Source of the DNA: MED-G105 sp050331095 | GTDB taxonomy: Bacteria > Pseudomonadota > Alphaproteobacteria > Caulobacterales > Parvularculaceae | Direction: 5' to 3' | Assembly: GCA_050331095.1 (NCBI GenBank) | Contig: JBHJHE010000059.1 | Span: forward strand, 1 to 38,596 | Length of the DNA: 38,596 nucleotides | Shown here: positions 25,259 through 33,583 of the stretch, one piece after another | Layout of the letters: each line of letters begins with the position of its first letter | Position numbering within the stretch: the stretch's first letter is position 1 | Program-made: the position numbers and the translations under genes | The notes under the pieces: model-generated | Seen by the model: the letters and a program-made list of their open reading frames with translations, nothing else | Databases searched by the model: none | What the model was told of the DNA's origin: nothing

Positions 25259-25480
25259 CTTGAATGGCGAGGAGCAGACGTTCGTCGAAGCGCGAAGGCT
25301 GGTCGAACCCACGGTTCATTGGTTTGCGCGCCCGCGGCGCGCGGGGGGTTCGAATCCCACCCCATCCGCCAGTCGCTCGGCGAGGACCGGACGTTCGTCG
25401 GTGCGCGAAGGCTGGTCGAACCCCGCGATCCTCTGGTTAACGCGTCTTTGGCGCGACGTGGGGGAGCGAGTCCCGCCCCC
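25234..25480 (+). repeat. Imperfect tandem repeat containing the tRNA-Ser 3' end (period about 113)
   Basis: The last 25 bases of the tRNA gene (T-arm through CCA, 25234-25258) recur exactly at 25347-25371. A second block, CGCGAAGGCTGGTCGAACCC, occurs at 25291-25310 and again at 25404-25423, with the same 113-base offset. A third, degraded T-arm-like copy (GGAGCGAGTCCCGCCCC) begins at 25463. Each unit also carries a GC hairpin before the T-arm (GCGCGC-N5-GCGCGC at 25326-25342; CGCG-N7-CGCG in the next). No anticodon arm is present, so these are not tRNA genes. They may mark repeated integration or slippage at the tRNA. Confidence 0.8.
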
Positions 25481-25493
25481 AAAGGAACGGCGT

Positions 25494-26615
25494 TCACTCG
25501 TTCTCGGCTTCTGACAGAAGCTGCTTCCTGGTGCTCGGAAGCGCAATCGTTACGACGCTTTCTCCTTTCCGCACCGGCGGGCCCGCGAGACCGTAGAGCG
25601 CGTATCCGCCGACGGGGGCCTTTACGGTTTCAACGCGTTCGCCCTTGTAATTCGTCACGACGCCAATCGTTTCATTGACTGCAACGTCGCGGCCTCGCGC
25701 CTCGACCGGCGTCCAGACGCCGCCGCGTTCGACGGAGACGTATTCGGCGTCGTCGAAGTAGCGCCGGACCTTGGCGGACTGAGCGGGCGGGTCCTTCAAC
25801 ATATCGAGCGATGCGAGCCCACGCTTTACGCCGTTCACGATAGCCGTGACGTGCGCCGGATCGCGGCCGCCGTTCTGTCCGATTTCGACGAGTATTGTGG
25901 GCGCGCCCTGGGCGACGGCTTGACGGTTCAGCGATCGCCCCTGATCGATCTGGACCTGCGTTTCCATCTTGTAACGGATGATGTTGGGGAAACCCATCGC
26001 TTCGGCGAAGTTGAAGGCCTTGGCGTAGCCCGTCGCGAGCCGACCGCCGTAAACGCCGATAAACGCCTCAAGCCATTCCGCGCCGTCGCCGCTGTGGACA
26101 TCCAGCACGAAGTCGGCCGCAGGCATGACCTGCGCCGAAAGCGCGGCGGCGACGCGCTCCGTCTGACTGCCGTTCGGATCGCCGGGAAACGAACGGTTCA
26201 GGTTTTTCCGATCGTACGGATTGACGTAAGGAGACCGGGCTTCGAACGCGGCCACGTGGGCGATCCGCACCAGAACCACGTCTCCGGAAAGCTCTTCCGG
26301 GTCCAGCTCTTCGGCCAATCGCGCCGCCGCGAGGATCGGCGCGAACTCGTAGCCGTGCACCCCCGCTGTCATCAAAACCGTCGGACCCGCCGTCGCCCCC
26401 TTCAAAACGGTGATCGGAATGAACGTATCCGGATCGTCATCGCCAACCGCGACGTCGATCGTGAGATCCGTCCGCGTTCCCGCGGCCGTGTCGGCGAGTG
26501 CGTCGCAAATGTCCGGCCCGGCGAGAGCAAGCCCCGACAAGGCGAATTGAACCAGAAACGACAAGCAGCACGATAATCGCAGCATCGCCCTACGCCCGGT
26601 TCGGAGGTCTTTCAT
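25494..26615 (-). CDS. Secreted zinc deacylase, succinylglutamate desuccinylase/aspartoacylase (AstE/AspA) family
   Basis: A 373-residue protein with an N-terminal signal peptide (hydrophobic LSFLVQFALSGLALA), so probably periplasmic. Zinc-site patterns of the M14-like AstE/AspA group are visible: LMTAGVHGYEFAP (His and Glu), NPYDRKNLNRSFPGDPNGSQTERVA (substrate Arg/Asn region), VLDVHSGDG (third ligand His), and the catalytic-type Glu in TILVEIGQNGG. A C-terminal beta domain (about 290-373) is typical. Family members hydrolyse amide bonds of N-acyl amino acids or small peptides; the substrate here is unknown. It is the last gene of the TonB-receptor/ABC operon, 7 bases after the second permease. 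Confidence 0.87.
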   Translation of the reverse strand: MKDLRTGRRAMLRLSCCLSFLVQFALSGLALAGPDICDALADTAAGTRTDLTIDVAVGDDDPDTFIPITVLKGATAGPTVLMTAGVHGYEFAPILAAARLAEELDPEELSGDVVLVRIAHVAAFEARSPYVNPYDRKNLNRSFPGDPNGSQTERVAAALSAQVMPAADFVLDVHSGDGAEWLEAFIGVYGGRLATGYAKAFNFAEAMGFPNIIRYKMETQVQIDQGRSLNRQAVAQGAPTILVEIGQNGGRDPAHVTAIVNGVKRGLASLDMLKDPPAQSAKVRRYFDDAEYVSVERGGVWTPVEARGRDVAVNETIGVVTNYKGERVETVKAPVGGYALYGLAGPPVRKGESVVTIALPSTRKQLLSEAENE

Positions 26616-26622
26616 GGTTTCT

Positions 26623-27918
26623 CTATTGTTCGGCGTCTCCGGTTTTTGACGCGATCTTTTCAGGGGCGACGTTCTCGTCGCCGAAGGCCGGCATGTCGTC
26701 GAACGCCGCCGGCGCGTATTCGACGTCGTTGAAAAGGAGCGGATAATAGAATTCCCTGAGCTGACGATGGAACGTCCGAACGCGCGCCTCGTACGCCAGC
26801 GCCGCCAGCGCGTCCGTTTCGGCGAGCCGCGTGAACGTCCGCATGACAAGCGCCGGCGGCGACGCGAGCGCCGCGACGCCGGCGGCGTCGTACCGTTTTC
26901 GCAAGGCGGCGCGATAGTCGCGGGAGAGATCCTCTACCGATTGGTCGCCGACTTGCTGGAAGGCGTAGTACCATTTCCATTCGAACGGTTTGTCGATCGC
27001 CGCCGTCGCCGCAAATTCCGGGCGCCGCGCAACGAAGGCGTCCATCGTCGCGTCCTTCGGCAGGTCCCAGGCGTCGTTCACCGCCTCGCGTTGTTGAAGG
27101 ACTATCTCGCCGCCGGCCGGCGACGGGATCGCCTGCGCGATCGCCGTTTCGCTGAGAGACGGGATGACGAACGACACGGCGAGCCAGAGCCCGGCGAGCG
27201 TCGTCGCCGTCGTCGGACCGCTGAGCGATGCGCGCGCAAGCATGAAGGCGATCGCCGCCCAAAAGAGGATGTGCGCCGCCGTCATGGCGACGACCGCTAG
27301 CGCCGAGGACGCTGACGTCGCCGCGATGACCGCGCCGATGACGAAGGGGACCACGATCGCCGACAGGAGAACGAAGCACCGTACGGCCGTTCGGACGAGC
27401 CAGACGCGATCGCCGCCAGTCGCCACGAGCAGTTCATGCCGGCCGGCCGCGCGCTCGCCGGCCCTCAGGTCGTAAAGGAGCAGTATCGCAAGCAAGGGCG
27501 CGATCATCGCGACGACGAAGGCGTAGTCGAAACGGCCGATCCCTGCGAGCTCGGGATTGGCGCCGTCCGTTTCGTATATCTGCCCTTCGAGCGCCAGCAT
27601 CCGTATGCGGTGCTTCCACGGAAAAACATCGCGTGCGCCGAGGGCGGCGAAGGCCAGATCGGACGGCGGATCGTACGTCAGGTGAAACGAATAGTACGCT
27701 GCGCCGCCATAATCGCTTTGGCCGGCGAGCGCCTCTTCGCGGTCGGCGGCGTCGGCTTTCAGAAGCGCGGCGATCTCCGCGCGTTGGGCGGCGACCTCGC
27801 CAAGGCCCGCCCAGACGGCGAAGGATGACAGCGCGAACGCGGCGGCGGCGACGCCGACGGCGGCGCGGGACCGAAGGAAGAGACCGAGTTCTCGCGCGAA
27901 CTCATCGAACGTCTTCAC
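26623..27918 (-). CDS. ABC-2 type permease (DUF3526-like), second of a pair
   Basis: A 431-residue membrane protein starting at GTG in a GTGA overlap with the upstream permease. One membrane helix near the N-terminus (about residues 17-38) is followed by a soluble loop of about 120 residues, then five more helices (IGRFDYAFVVAMIAPLLAILLLYDLRAGE and onward). The DLRAGERAAG turn after helix 2 is typical of NosY/ABC-2 permeases. A long C-terminal soluble part precedes the stop, unlike simple ABC-2 permeases; this layout fits the DUF3526 group. It forms the membrane part of an exporter with its sister permease and the ATPase. Confidence 0.8.
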   Translation of the reverse strand: MKTFDEFARELGLFLRSRAAVGVAAAAFALSSFAVWAGLGEVAAQRAEIAALLKADAADREEALAGQSDYGGAAYYSFHLTYDPPSDLAFAALGARDVFPWKHRIRMLALEGQIYETDGANPELAGIGRFDYAFVVAMIAPLLAILLLYDLRAGERAAGRHELLVATGGDRVWLVRTAVRCFVLLSAIVVPFVIGAVIAATSASSALAVVAMTAAHILFWAAIAFMLARASLSGPTTATTLAGLWLAVSFVIPSLSETAIAQAIPSPAGGEIVLQQREAVNDAWDLPKDATMDAFVARRPEFAATAAIDKPFEWKWYYAFQQVGDQSVEDLSRDYRAALRKRYDAAGVAALASPPALVMRTFTRLAETDALAALAYEARVRTFHRQLREFYYPLLFNDVEYAPAAFDDMPAFGDENVAPEKIASKTGDAEQ

Positions 27919-29339
27919 GCCGCCCGCCTCCCGACCACGACGCAGGCGCCGACGAGAAGCCCGACCCACAGGACGAGGATCGCCAGCGGCCCCATCGCGC
28001 GCGAGATCCGCGCGTTCGCGGACGCGGGCTTGAAGCGAAAGTCTTCGAGCGCTCTCCAGTTCTCTGCGCTGACGCGCGTGCGTTTTTCCGCCGCCGGATC
28101 GCTCGACCGCCGGACGTCGTCAGCGAAACTCAGGCCTTCCGCATGGACCTTGTTCAGCCCTTGAACGAAGTCGAACCGGACGCGCTCGGCCTCCCGGAGA
28201 AACCTGTGGTGCGTCTCGAGATCGACGCCCGCGAGCTTCGTCGACAGATCGCGAACGGCGAGAAGGGGCGAGACGACGGCGAAGCCTTTCGCCACGTTCG
28301 CCTGCGTCATCTCCGTCGTCATGCGCCGCTCGGCGAACTCGTTCATGACGTCCGTAAGTTTCGCCTCGGCCTCGCCGGCGACGACGCCTCTGAAGTTGAT
28401 CGGCAAGTCCTCGACCTTGTCGACGTTGTATTGCGCTAGGAGATTGGCTTTCAGTTTTTCGAACGCGGGATCCGCGGCGTTGTGGCCGTCGCCGACAGCC
28501 TTCATCGCGGCGTGCATGGCGAAATCAGTTTCGATCTTTCCGGGCGCGTCCACGACGCTCGCAGCCGTCGACGACGCGATGCGCGGCGAAAGAACGACGA
28601 TTGCGCCCCAGACGCCGAGCAGGCACGCGAGGCCGGCGTTCGGCTGCGTCACGATCGCCGACACGAGCACGGTCGCGACCGCCCAGACCGCAAGGTAGAG
28701 AGCGTAGCCCGCGACGAAGAGCGTCGTCACCGCAAAGCCCTCGCCGGCCATGAAGGCGCCGATCGCCAGCGGCGTCAGCGTGAGCCCGGCGGCGGCGGCG
28801 AGCGCCAGCGCCTTGCCCGCGACGATCGTCAGCATGGGAACGCCTTGCGCGGTCAGCAGATCGAGCGTGCGCGCCTCGCGTTCCCTCGCGACCGAGGCGA
28901 ACCCCACAAGGATGATCAATAACGGCGCGAGCGTTTGAAGCGCGAACGCCGGCGTCAGGTCGCCGAACGCCGCGAGGCCGGCGCTTTGCCGGCGCTCGGC
29001 GAACATCGCCGTGTTCTGGCGGTGCCCCTCGAGGAAGATCGACGTGCCGGTGAACGCGTCAACGCCAGGGTCGATCGCGCTCAGGGGCGGCGGCGCCCGA
29101 AAGACATAGTGCCCGTAATGCACCATCCGATGCGGATGGCGATCGGGTTGGGCGAGGAACGTTTCGCGCGCCTCATCCTGCAAATGCTGGCGTTCGTGCG
29201 CCGCGTCCGCCATGCGCGCGCCCGTCAGGACGACGGAGACGAGCGTCAGAAGGAGGCCGACGGCGAGCACGGAAACGGCGAGACGGGACCGCATCCAATA
29301 GCGCAGCTCGTCCCGGGCGATGGTCAGCGCGCCGGTCAT
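27915..29339 (-). CDS. ABC-2 type permease (DUF3526-like), first of a pair
   Basis: A 474-residue membrane protein with an ATGA overlap on the ATPase stop; the frame opens earlier but inside the ATPase gene. Helix 1 (about residues 20-42) is followed by a large extracytoplasmic loop with HGYHVF-like aromatic/His content (MVHYGHYVFRAPPPLS), helix 2 with LLIILVGFASVAREREARTLDLL, and three or four more helices. A second large soluble segment (about 280-435) precedes the final helix. REREARTLD is the coupling motif that contacts the ATPase. It resembles the following permease in layout, so the transporter is likely a heterodimer. Confidence 0.82.
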   Translation of the reverse strand: MTGALTIARDELRYWMRSRLAVSVLAVGLLLTLVSVVLTGARMADAAHERQHLQDEARETFLAQPDRHPHRMVHYGHYVFRAPPPLSAIDPGVDAFTGTSIFLEGHRQNTAMFAERRQSAGLAAFGDLTPAFALQTLAPLLIILVGFASVAREREARTLDLLTAQGVPMLTIVAGKALALAAAAGLTLTPLAIGAFMAGEGFAVTTLFVAGYALYLAVWAVATVLVSAIVTQPNAGLACLLGVWGAIVVLSPRIASSTAASVVDAPGKIETDFAMHAAMKAVGDGHNAADPAFEKLKANLLAQYNVDKVEDLPINFRGVVAGEAEAKLTDVMNEFAERRMTTEMTQANVAKGFAVVSPLLAVRDLSTKLAGVDLETHHRFLREAERVRFDFVQGLNKVHAEGLSFADDVRRSSDPAAEKRTRVSAENWRALEDFRFKPASANARISRAMGPLAILVLWVGLLVGACVVVGRRAA

Positions 29340-30070
29340 GCCGCGTCTCGCTCGGCGCTGTGTTCGGCGAACGCGCGATGAACGGCTTCGGTGTCGATGC
29401 CGCCGCCGAAGGGCGCGGCGAATTCGCCGACGAGCTTGCCGCGGCGAAGAAGCGCGATGCGGTTCGCCGCCTGACACGCGCCATAGACATCGTGGGTCAC
29501 CATGAGGATCGTCGCGCCGTCGCCGGAGAGATCGCCCACAAGCTTGTTGAACTCGTCAATCGCGACCGGGTCCAGCCCCGACGTCGGTTCGTCCAAAAAC
29601 AGAACCGGCGTTTCGCGCAGGAGCGCGAGCGCGATCGCCGTCTTCTGGCGCATGCCTTTGGAGTAGCCCTCCATTCGCCGGTCGCGGGCTTCTTTTTGGA
29701 GATCGACGCGCGAGAGCGCCGCGTCGAGCTCCCCGTTCGTCCGCTTCACTCCCGCAAGCGACAGGAAGTATGCGAGGTTCTCCTTGGCCGTGAGATGCCC
29801 ATAGAGCGTCGCCGCTTCCGGCAGATACGCGATCCGCTGGCGGATTGACTTCATGTTCGTCTCGACGGGAGCACCGAACGCCAGGGCCTCCCCGCCCGAC
29901 GGCCGCAGAAACCCCAGGAACGTCAGGAGCGTCGTCGACTTCCCCGCGCCGTTGCCGCCGAGAAGGGCGAAGCATTCGCCCTTCTCGATTTTGAAGCTGA
30001 CGTCAGACAGGACGGATGCGCCGCCTCGACGCACGTCGAGGTTTTTCGCTTCGATCACGATGTCCGACAT
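29336..30070 (-). CDS. ABC transporter ATP-binding protein
   Basis: A 244-residue nucleotide-binding subunit with every standard motif: Walker A GGNGAGKST (about residues 38-46), Q-loop region AYLPEAATLYGHLTAKENL, signature YSKGMRQK, Walker B LFLDEPTSGLD, and switch histidine in MVTHDV. The type matches ATPases of ABC-2 exporters such as NosF. It is directly upstream of two ABC-2 permeases with translational coupling, and 28 bases downstream of the TonB-dependent receptor. The direction is probably export from the cytoplasm or extraction from the inner membrane; the substrate is unknown. Confidence 0.92.
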   Translation of the reverse strand: MSDIVIEAKNLDVRRGGASVLSDVSFKIEKGECFALLGGNGAGKSTTLLTFLGFLRPSGGEALAFGAPVETNMKSIRQRIAYLPEAATLYGHLTAKENLAYFLSLAGVKRTNGELDAALSRVDLQKEARDRRMEGYSKGMRQKTAIALALLRETPVLFLDEPTSGLDPVAIDEFNKLVGDLSGDGATILMVTHDVYGACQAANRIALLRRGKLVGEFAAPFGGGIDTEAVHRAFAEHSAERDAA

Positions 30071-30080
30071 GGTCGACCTC

Positions 30081-30114
30081 CCTAGAAGCTGTACTGGCCT
30101 AGAAGCTGTACTGG
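30081..30114. repeat. 17-base tandem duplication at the receptor stop codon
   Basis: CCTAGAAGCTGTACTGG occurs twice in a row (30081-30097, 30098-30114). The second copy (plus-strand order) encodes the receptor's last residues QYSF and its TAG stop. The first repeats the same codons just after the stop. This is a simple recent slippage duplication, neutral for the receptor because the first stop is kept. Confidence 0.9.
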
Positions 30115-32279
30115 GCCGATACGCGCCACGTCCGCGGCGCCCCCGGCTGCACCCAGAGCGACGCGAACGAGTTCAGATAGAACTCTTCGTCCGTGATGTT
30201 GTCGAGGTCAGCGCGAATTCGGATGGCGTCGGTCACGTCGTACTCGGCGAACGCGCGGAGCGTCACGTATCCCGGCAACTCGAACGGCCCTTGGCCAAAG
30301 AAATCGCCGAACTGACCGGACCGGTCGCTGACGTAAAGGAGTCCGCCGCCGACGCGGAGCGGAAAGCCCTGAGGCTCAAAGTCCTTTGCGGCCTGAAACG
30401 TGAGCTGATGATCGGGCACGTTGATCAACCGCGCGCCGGCCGGGATCGTGACGCCGAAGTTCGGATCGAAGAACTCGTTCTCCGTTTCAACGTCGACATA
30501 GGCGTAGGAAAGCCAAACGTCGATGCTATCCGTGAGCGACCCATTGAGGTCGAACTCGAACCCGCGGGACCTGGCCTCGCCCACGGCGGTCGCGTTGAAG
30601 TTTTCGTCCACGGTGAGAATGTTTTCCTGCTCGACCTGGAAGAGCGTCGCCGTTCCCTGAAGGGCCCCGTTCATGAGCTGGAACTTCACCCCCGCTTCAA
30701 CCGACGTCGTAACGTTCGGATCGAACGCGTTTCCGTCGGCGTCCGAGGCGAGAAGTTGGCGGAAACCCTCCCCGTACGACGCGTACAGCGAGAAATCGTC
30801 GGTAATCCGATAAACGGCGCCAAACTGCGGGCTGAAGCGGGAATCCGACTGTTCGTTGACGCCGATGCTTTGGTCGAAATCGTCGAAGCGGAAACCGACA
30901 CGAATATCGAGCCGGTCGGTGAGCGAGATCTGGTCCTGAACCAAGACGCCGATGGAGCTTTGAACGTCCAGCCGATCGAGAAGAACGGTCGTTGGCTCGG
31001 GGAGCGGGAATTGTCCAAAGATCGGATTAAAGACGTTTATGACCTGGAGCTCCTCCGCGACGCCCGGGTCCGTCAGCAGTCGATCTCCGATGACGCCGCC
31101 CCGCGCGCGCAGGAAAAGCTGTTCGTTGTCGAATTCATCGTAATCAAGGCCGACGAGAATACGATGGCGCAGGCCAGCGGTGTCGAACTCGCCCGTGATT
31201 TCGCCGCGCAGGAAAAGGTACTCGGCGTCATATTGGCGAAAGCGTCTTTCGCGCGACAGGTTCTCGCCGTCTACGAACAGAAACTGGCGCGAGCCGGACA
31301 GCGTCGCGGCGGTGTCGAAGCCTTCAAGCGACGTCTCGCGATAGTTGAAGCCGAAAAGCGCGCTCCAATCGTCGTTGAAGTCGTGCTGCACGTGCAGCTG
31401 GTGACCGAGAACGTCGGTTTCGTTCGGGCCGTTGCCCGGCTCGCCAAGGAACGTCTCGATCGGAACCGCGCCCAGTTCGTTGTCGATCGCCGGGACGCCG
31501 CGATCGAACGGGATCTCCTGTTCGGAGTATTCAAGCTCGTAGACGAGCTGCGTTCTGTCGCTCGGACGCCAGGCGACCGACGGGAAAAAACCGAAACGCT
31601 CCGTCTCAACCGTATCGCGGAAACTCTCCGCGTCCTCGTAGAAACCGACGAGCCGCACCGCCAGCGTATCGGAGATCGCCAGATCGAAGTCCGCGTCCGC
31701 GCGGTACTGCTCGAAACGACCGGCGGTGAACCGAACCGCGCCGCCGGTCTCGAACGTCGGGCGCTTGGTGATGAGATTGATCGTGCCGCCGGGCTCGCCC
31801 CGGCCGTAAACCGCCGACTTCGGCCCCTTCAGCACCTCCACGGCGGCGATGCCCGAGATGTCGCGCGGGCCCGCGAAGCCCCGCCCTGCGTTGAAGCCGT
31901 TGACGAGAAAGTTGCTGGGCAGGTTTTCGTCGCCTGCGAAACCGCGAACGGCGAAAGCGTTCCAAAGGCCCCCGAAATTGTTTTGACGGGAGACGGACGC
32001 CGATAGGTCGAGCGCCGTGACGAGATCGAACGCGCGGACGTCTTCGATGATCTCGAGATTGAGGACCTGCTCTGCTTGCGGGATTTCAAGCGGCTCGAAG
32101 TCGCCGCGGAACGCGCGCCGGATCCCCTCCACATAAATGACGTCGTCCCTGACGTACCCCTTGGACGAGTCCGTCGACTCGACGTTTTGCGCCTGCGCCG
32201 CCATCGCCGACGCCAGGCAAACGGCGGCTGCGGTTGCGGCGCAGTTCATGAGCGAGCGCTTGCGATTGAAAGGCTTCAT
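30099..32279 (-). CDS. TonB-dependent outer-membrane receptor (siderophore-receptor type)
   Basis: A 726-residue receptor. The signal peptide ends near AMAAQA; a TonB-box-like DVIYVEG follows at about residue 48. The plug domain contains VRGFAGDENLPSNFLVNGFN, ISGIAAVEVLKGPKSAVYGRGEPGGTINLITKRP, typical of siderophore receptors. The rest forms a 22-strand barrel ending in an aromatic residue (WRVSAQYSF). Barrel hallmarks such as NVPDHQLTFQA and ADLDNITDEEFY are present. It takes up a substrate too large or scarce for porins, energised by TonB. The start is MKPFNRKRS; 12 earlier codons are not signal-like. It lies in an operon between a small His/Cys protein and ABC genes. Confidence 0.93.
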   Translation of the reverse strand: MKPFNRKRSLMNCAATAAAVCLASAMAAQAQNVESTDSSKGYVRDDVIYVEGIRRAFRGDFEPLEIPQAEQVLNLEIIEDVRAFDLVTALDLSASVSRQNNFGGLWNAFAVRGFAGDENLPSNFLVNGFNAGRGFAGPRDISGIAAVEVLKGPKSAVYGRGEPGGTINLITKRPTFETGGAVRFTAGRFEQYRADADFDLAISDTLAVRLVGFYEDAESFRDTVETERFGFFPSVAWRPSDRTQLVYELEYSEQEIPFDRGVPAIDNELGAVPIETFLGEPGNGPNETDVLGHQLHVQHDFNDDWSALFGFNYRETSLEGFDTAATLSGSRQFLFVDGENLSRERRFRQYDAEYLFLRGEITGEFDTAGLRHRILVGLDYDEFDNEQLFLRARGGVIGDRLLTDPGVAEELQVINVFNPIFGQFPLPEPTTVLLDRLDVQSSIGVLVQDQISLTDRLDIRVGFRFDDFDQSIGVNEQSDSRFSPQFGAVYRITDDFSLYASYGEGFRQLLASDADGNAFDPNVTTSVEAGVKFQLMNGALQGTATLFQVEQENILTVDENFNATAVGEARSRGFEFDLNGSLTDSIDVWLSYAYVDVETENEFFDPNFGVTIPAGARLINVPDHQLTFQAAKDFEPQGFPLRVGGGLLYVSDRSGQFGDFFGQGPFELPGYVTLRAFAEYDVTDAIRIRADLDNITDEEFYLNSFASLWVQPGAPRTWRVSAQYSF

Positions 32280-32415
32280 GTTTGTCGTCCCCACACAGAT
32301 TTCATAACCCAACAAACGCCGCCCCTCCCGGAGCCGCGGTTGATCGTTCCTCAGTTTCGAGATGTTTCGCCGGGACCGGGCGCGTCGCGCGCTATGGTTC
32401 CGGGACTGACCGAGC

Positions 32416-32709
32416 CTAGAGGGCTGGCGGGGCCCTGGCGTTCGGGTCGAGAAGGACGCTGTGGGGCGATTGATCCGCCCGCCCTGGCGTTCGAAGGATC
32501 GGCGAGCGCGGCGCGATCGACGGGGAAAGGCCGACGGCGTCTAAGTCGTCGACCTGCGACCCGATAACGCAAACCGGACATTCGGCGTCGGTTTCGCCAG
32601 GCTCGTCATGGACGTGAGCGCTGGCTTGCGTCTGGGCTGCAAGAAAAAGCGCCGCGACGCAAAACGCCAACAGCGCCGAAAGCCTCAAACGTTTCCGCAC
32701 GGTTCTCAC
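32416..32709 (-). CDS. Small secreted His/Cys protein (DUF2946-like), probably metal-related
   Basis: A protein of about 97 residues. A basic start (VRKRLRL) and hydrophobic LLAFCVAALFLAA form a signal peptide ending near TQASA. The mature part begins HVHDEPGETDAECPVCVIG: an HxH followed by CxxC, which could bind a metal such as copper or zinc. The layout (signal, His cluster, CxxC, Pro-rich end) resembles DUF2946-type proteins found beside metal-related TonB receptors. The start is uncertain: GTG at 32709 is given, with GTG 32700 and TTG 32745 as alternatives. It is first in the receptor/ABC operon, 136 bases before the receptor. Confidence 0.6.
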   Translation of the reverse strand: MRTVRKRLRLSALLAFCVAALFLAAQTQASAHVHDEPGETDAECPVCVIGSQVDDLDAVGLSPSIAPRSPILRTPGRADQSPHSVLLDPNARAPPAL

Positions 32710-32716
32710 ATCAACG

Positions 32717-32745
32717 TTACTATGGCTCCCACGGTTCGTTGACAA
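32717..32745 (-). promoter_or_regulatory. Candidate promoter of the receptor/ABC operon
   Basis: On the minus strand TTGTCA (32745-32740) is followed by exactly 17 bases and TAGTAA (32722-32717). The -35 matches consensus at 5 of 6 positions, the -10 only at 3. If real, the message would start close to the GTG at 32709, giving a very short leader. Confidence 0.35.
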
Positions 32746-32959
32746 GGCGGCCGCATGGGAGCCCGCGCCGCCTTACGTCCATCACCGGACTCCGGCGAAC
32801 GCCGAGGCGATTGGCGTTGGGCGCGAGCCCGGGCGCTTAATGCCCTCTCGGGGCGGGCGTTCAGTCAAGATGTCGGCGCGCGCCGTTGTGGGCGCAGCGG
32901 GACCTGTCGCCGCGGCGAGCGCGCGTCGGCGAACGCGTTTTGTCCGTGGACTTACTTAA

Positions 32960-33583
32960 CTAGGCGACGCGCCGGTCGTCGTGGAACTCGTTTGCAAAAG
33001 CGCCCGCGCGAGGATCGGAGTCGGGTCGAAACAGCGTCCGCCCCGCCGCTGAGCGCCTCGCGCCGCTTTCGAGCAGGACGCCCATAGCGATGCGAATGTC
33101 GCCGAGATACATGCGGAGCTGCTCGTCGAAGAAGCGCTGCTCGCAGTCGCCGACGATCTTCGGCGACGCGGCGATGTAGAGATCGCCCTCCTCCTCATAA
33201 GCCGACGCGACGACCATGCGTCGATCGATCGCCGAGGCCCGGGCGTCGTTCATGCGCAAACCCGCGAAGACGCTGACATAGATCATCATCTCGATCTCGT
33301 TCGCGTCGTCGTTCGTGTGGGTCATTAGCGAAACGAACCGCAGCCCGCTCTCCCCGTCCGTTGCGCCCAGGGCGCGTTGACGCATCCGCGCGTCGGCCGT
33401 CAATTCGTGTACGTTGGAGCAGCGCGTCTCGATGCCGCGCTTGATCGCCGCGAACGGCCATGCGGCCGTCGCTGCGCCGTTGGCTCTGGATGCGGAAACG
33501 GCGGCGTGGAAGAGTGAGGATTTGATTGGCGCGACGCGGCGCGTCGCGCGCGTCGGGGCGCGGGTGGGGGAACGACGAAACAT
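32960..33583 (-). CDS. YbjN-domain-like protein
   Basis: A 207-residue protein starting at ATG 33583 (MFRRSPTRAP). The N-terminal 60 residues are basic and poorly structured. Residues about 65-185 look like the YbjN fold, which resembles a type III secretion chaperone: RFVSLMTHTNDDANEIEMMIYVS, MNDARASAIDRRMVVASAYEEEGDLYIAA, and FFDEQLRMYLGDIRIAMGVLLE match the family layout (N-x-R, acidic turn, long last helix). YbjN proteins have been linked to stress and motility regulation, with no known reaction. I am moderately sure of the fold and do not know the function. Confidence 0.5.
   Translation of the reverse strand: MFRRSPTRAPTRATRRVAPIKSSLFHAAVSASRANGAATAAWPFAAIKRGIETRCSNVHELTADARMRQRALGATDGESGLRFVSLMTHTNDDANEIEMMIYVSVFAGLRMNDARASAIDRRMVVASAYEEEGDLYIAASPKIVGDCEQRFFDEQLRMYLGDIRIAMGVLLESGARRSAAGRTLFRPDSDPRAGAFANEFHDDRRVA

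Noticed and set aside
25272..25371. A second tRNA gene in the repeat after tRNA-Ser
   Set aside because: Only the T-arm and CCA end are present; no matching 5' acceptor strand or anticodon arm can be found.
24811..25546. Minus-strand open frames across the tRNA-Ser region encoding WGGIRTHG- and MGWDSNP-like peptides
   Set aside because: These are translations of the tRNA-Ser gene and its 3'-end repeats, a well-known source of false protein predictions.
29853..32006. 717-codon open frame opposite the TonB-dependent receptor
   Set aside because: It is an antisense shadow of the receptor gene; the product is Arg/Val/Glu-rich with no recognisable domain, while the minus-strand frame is a full receptor.
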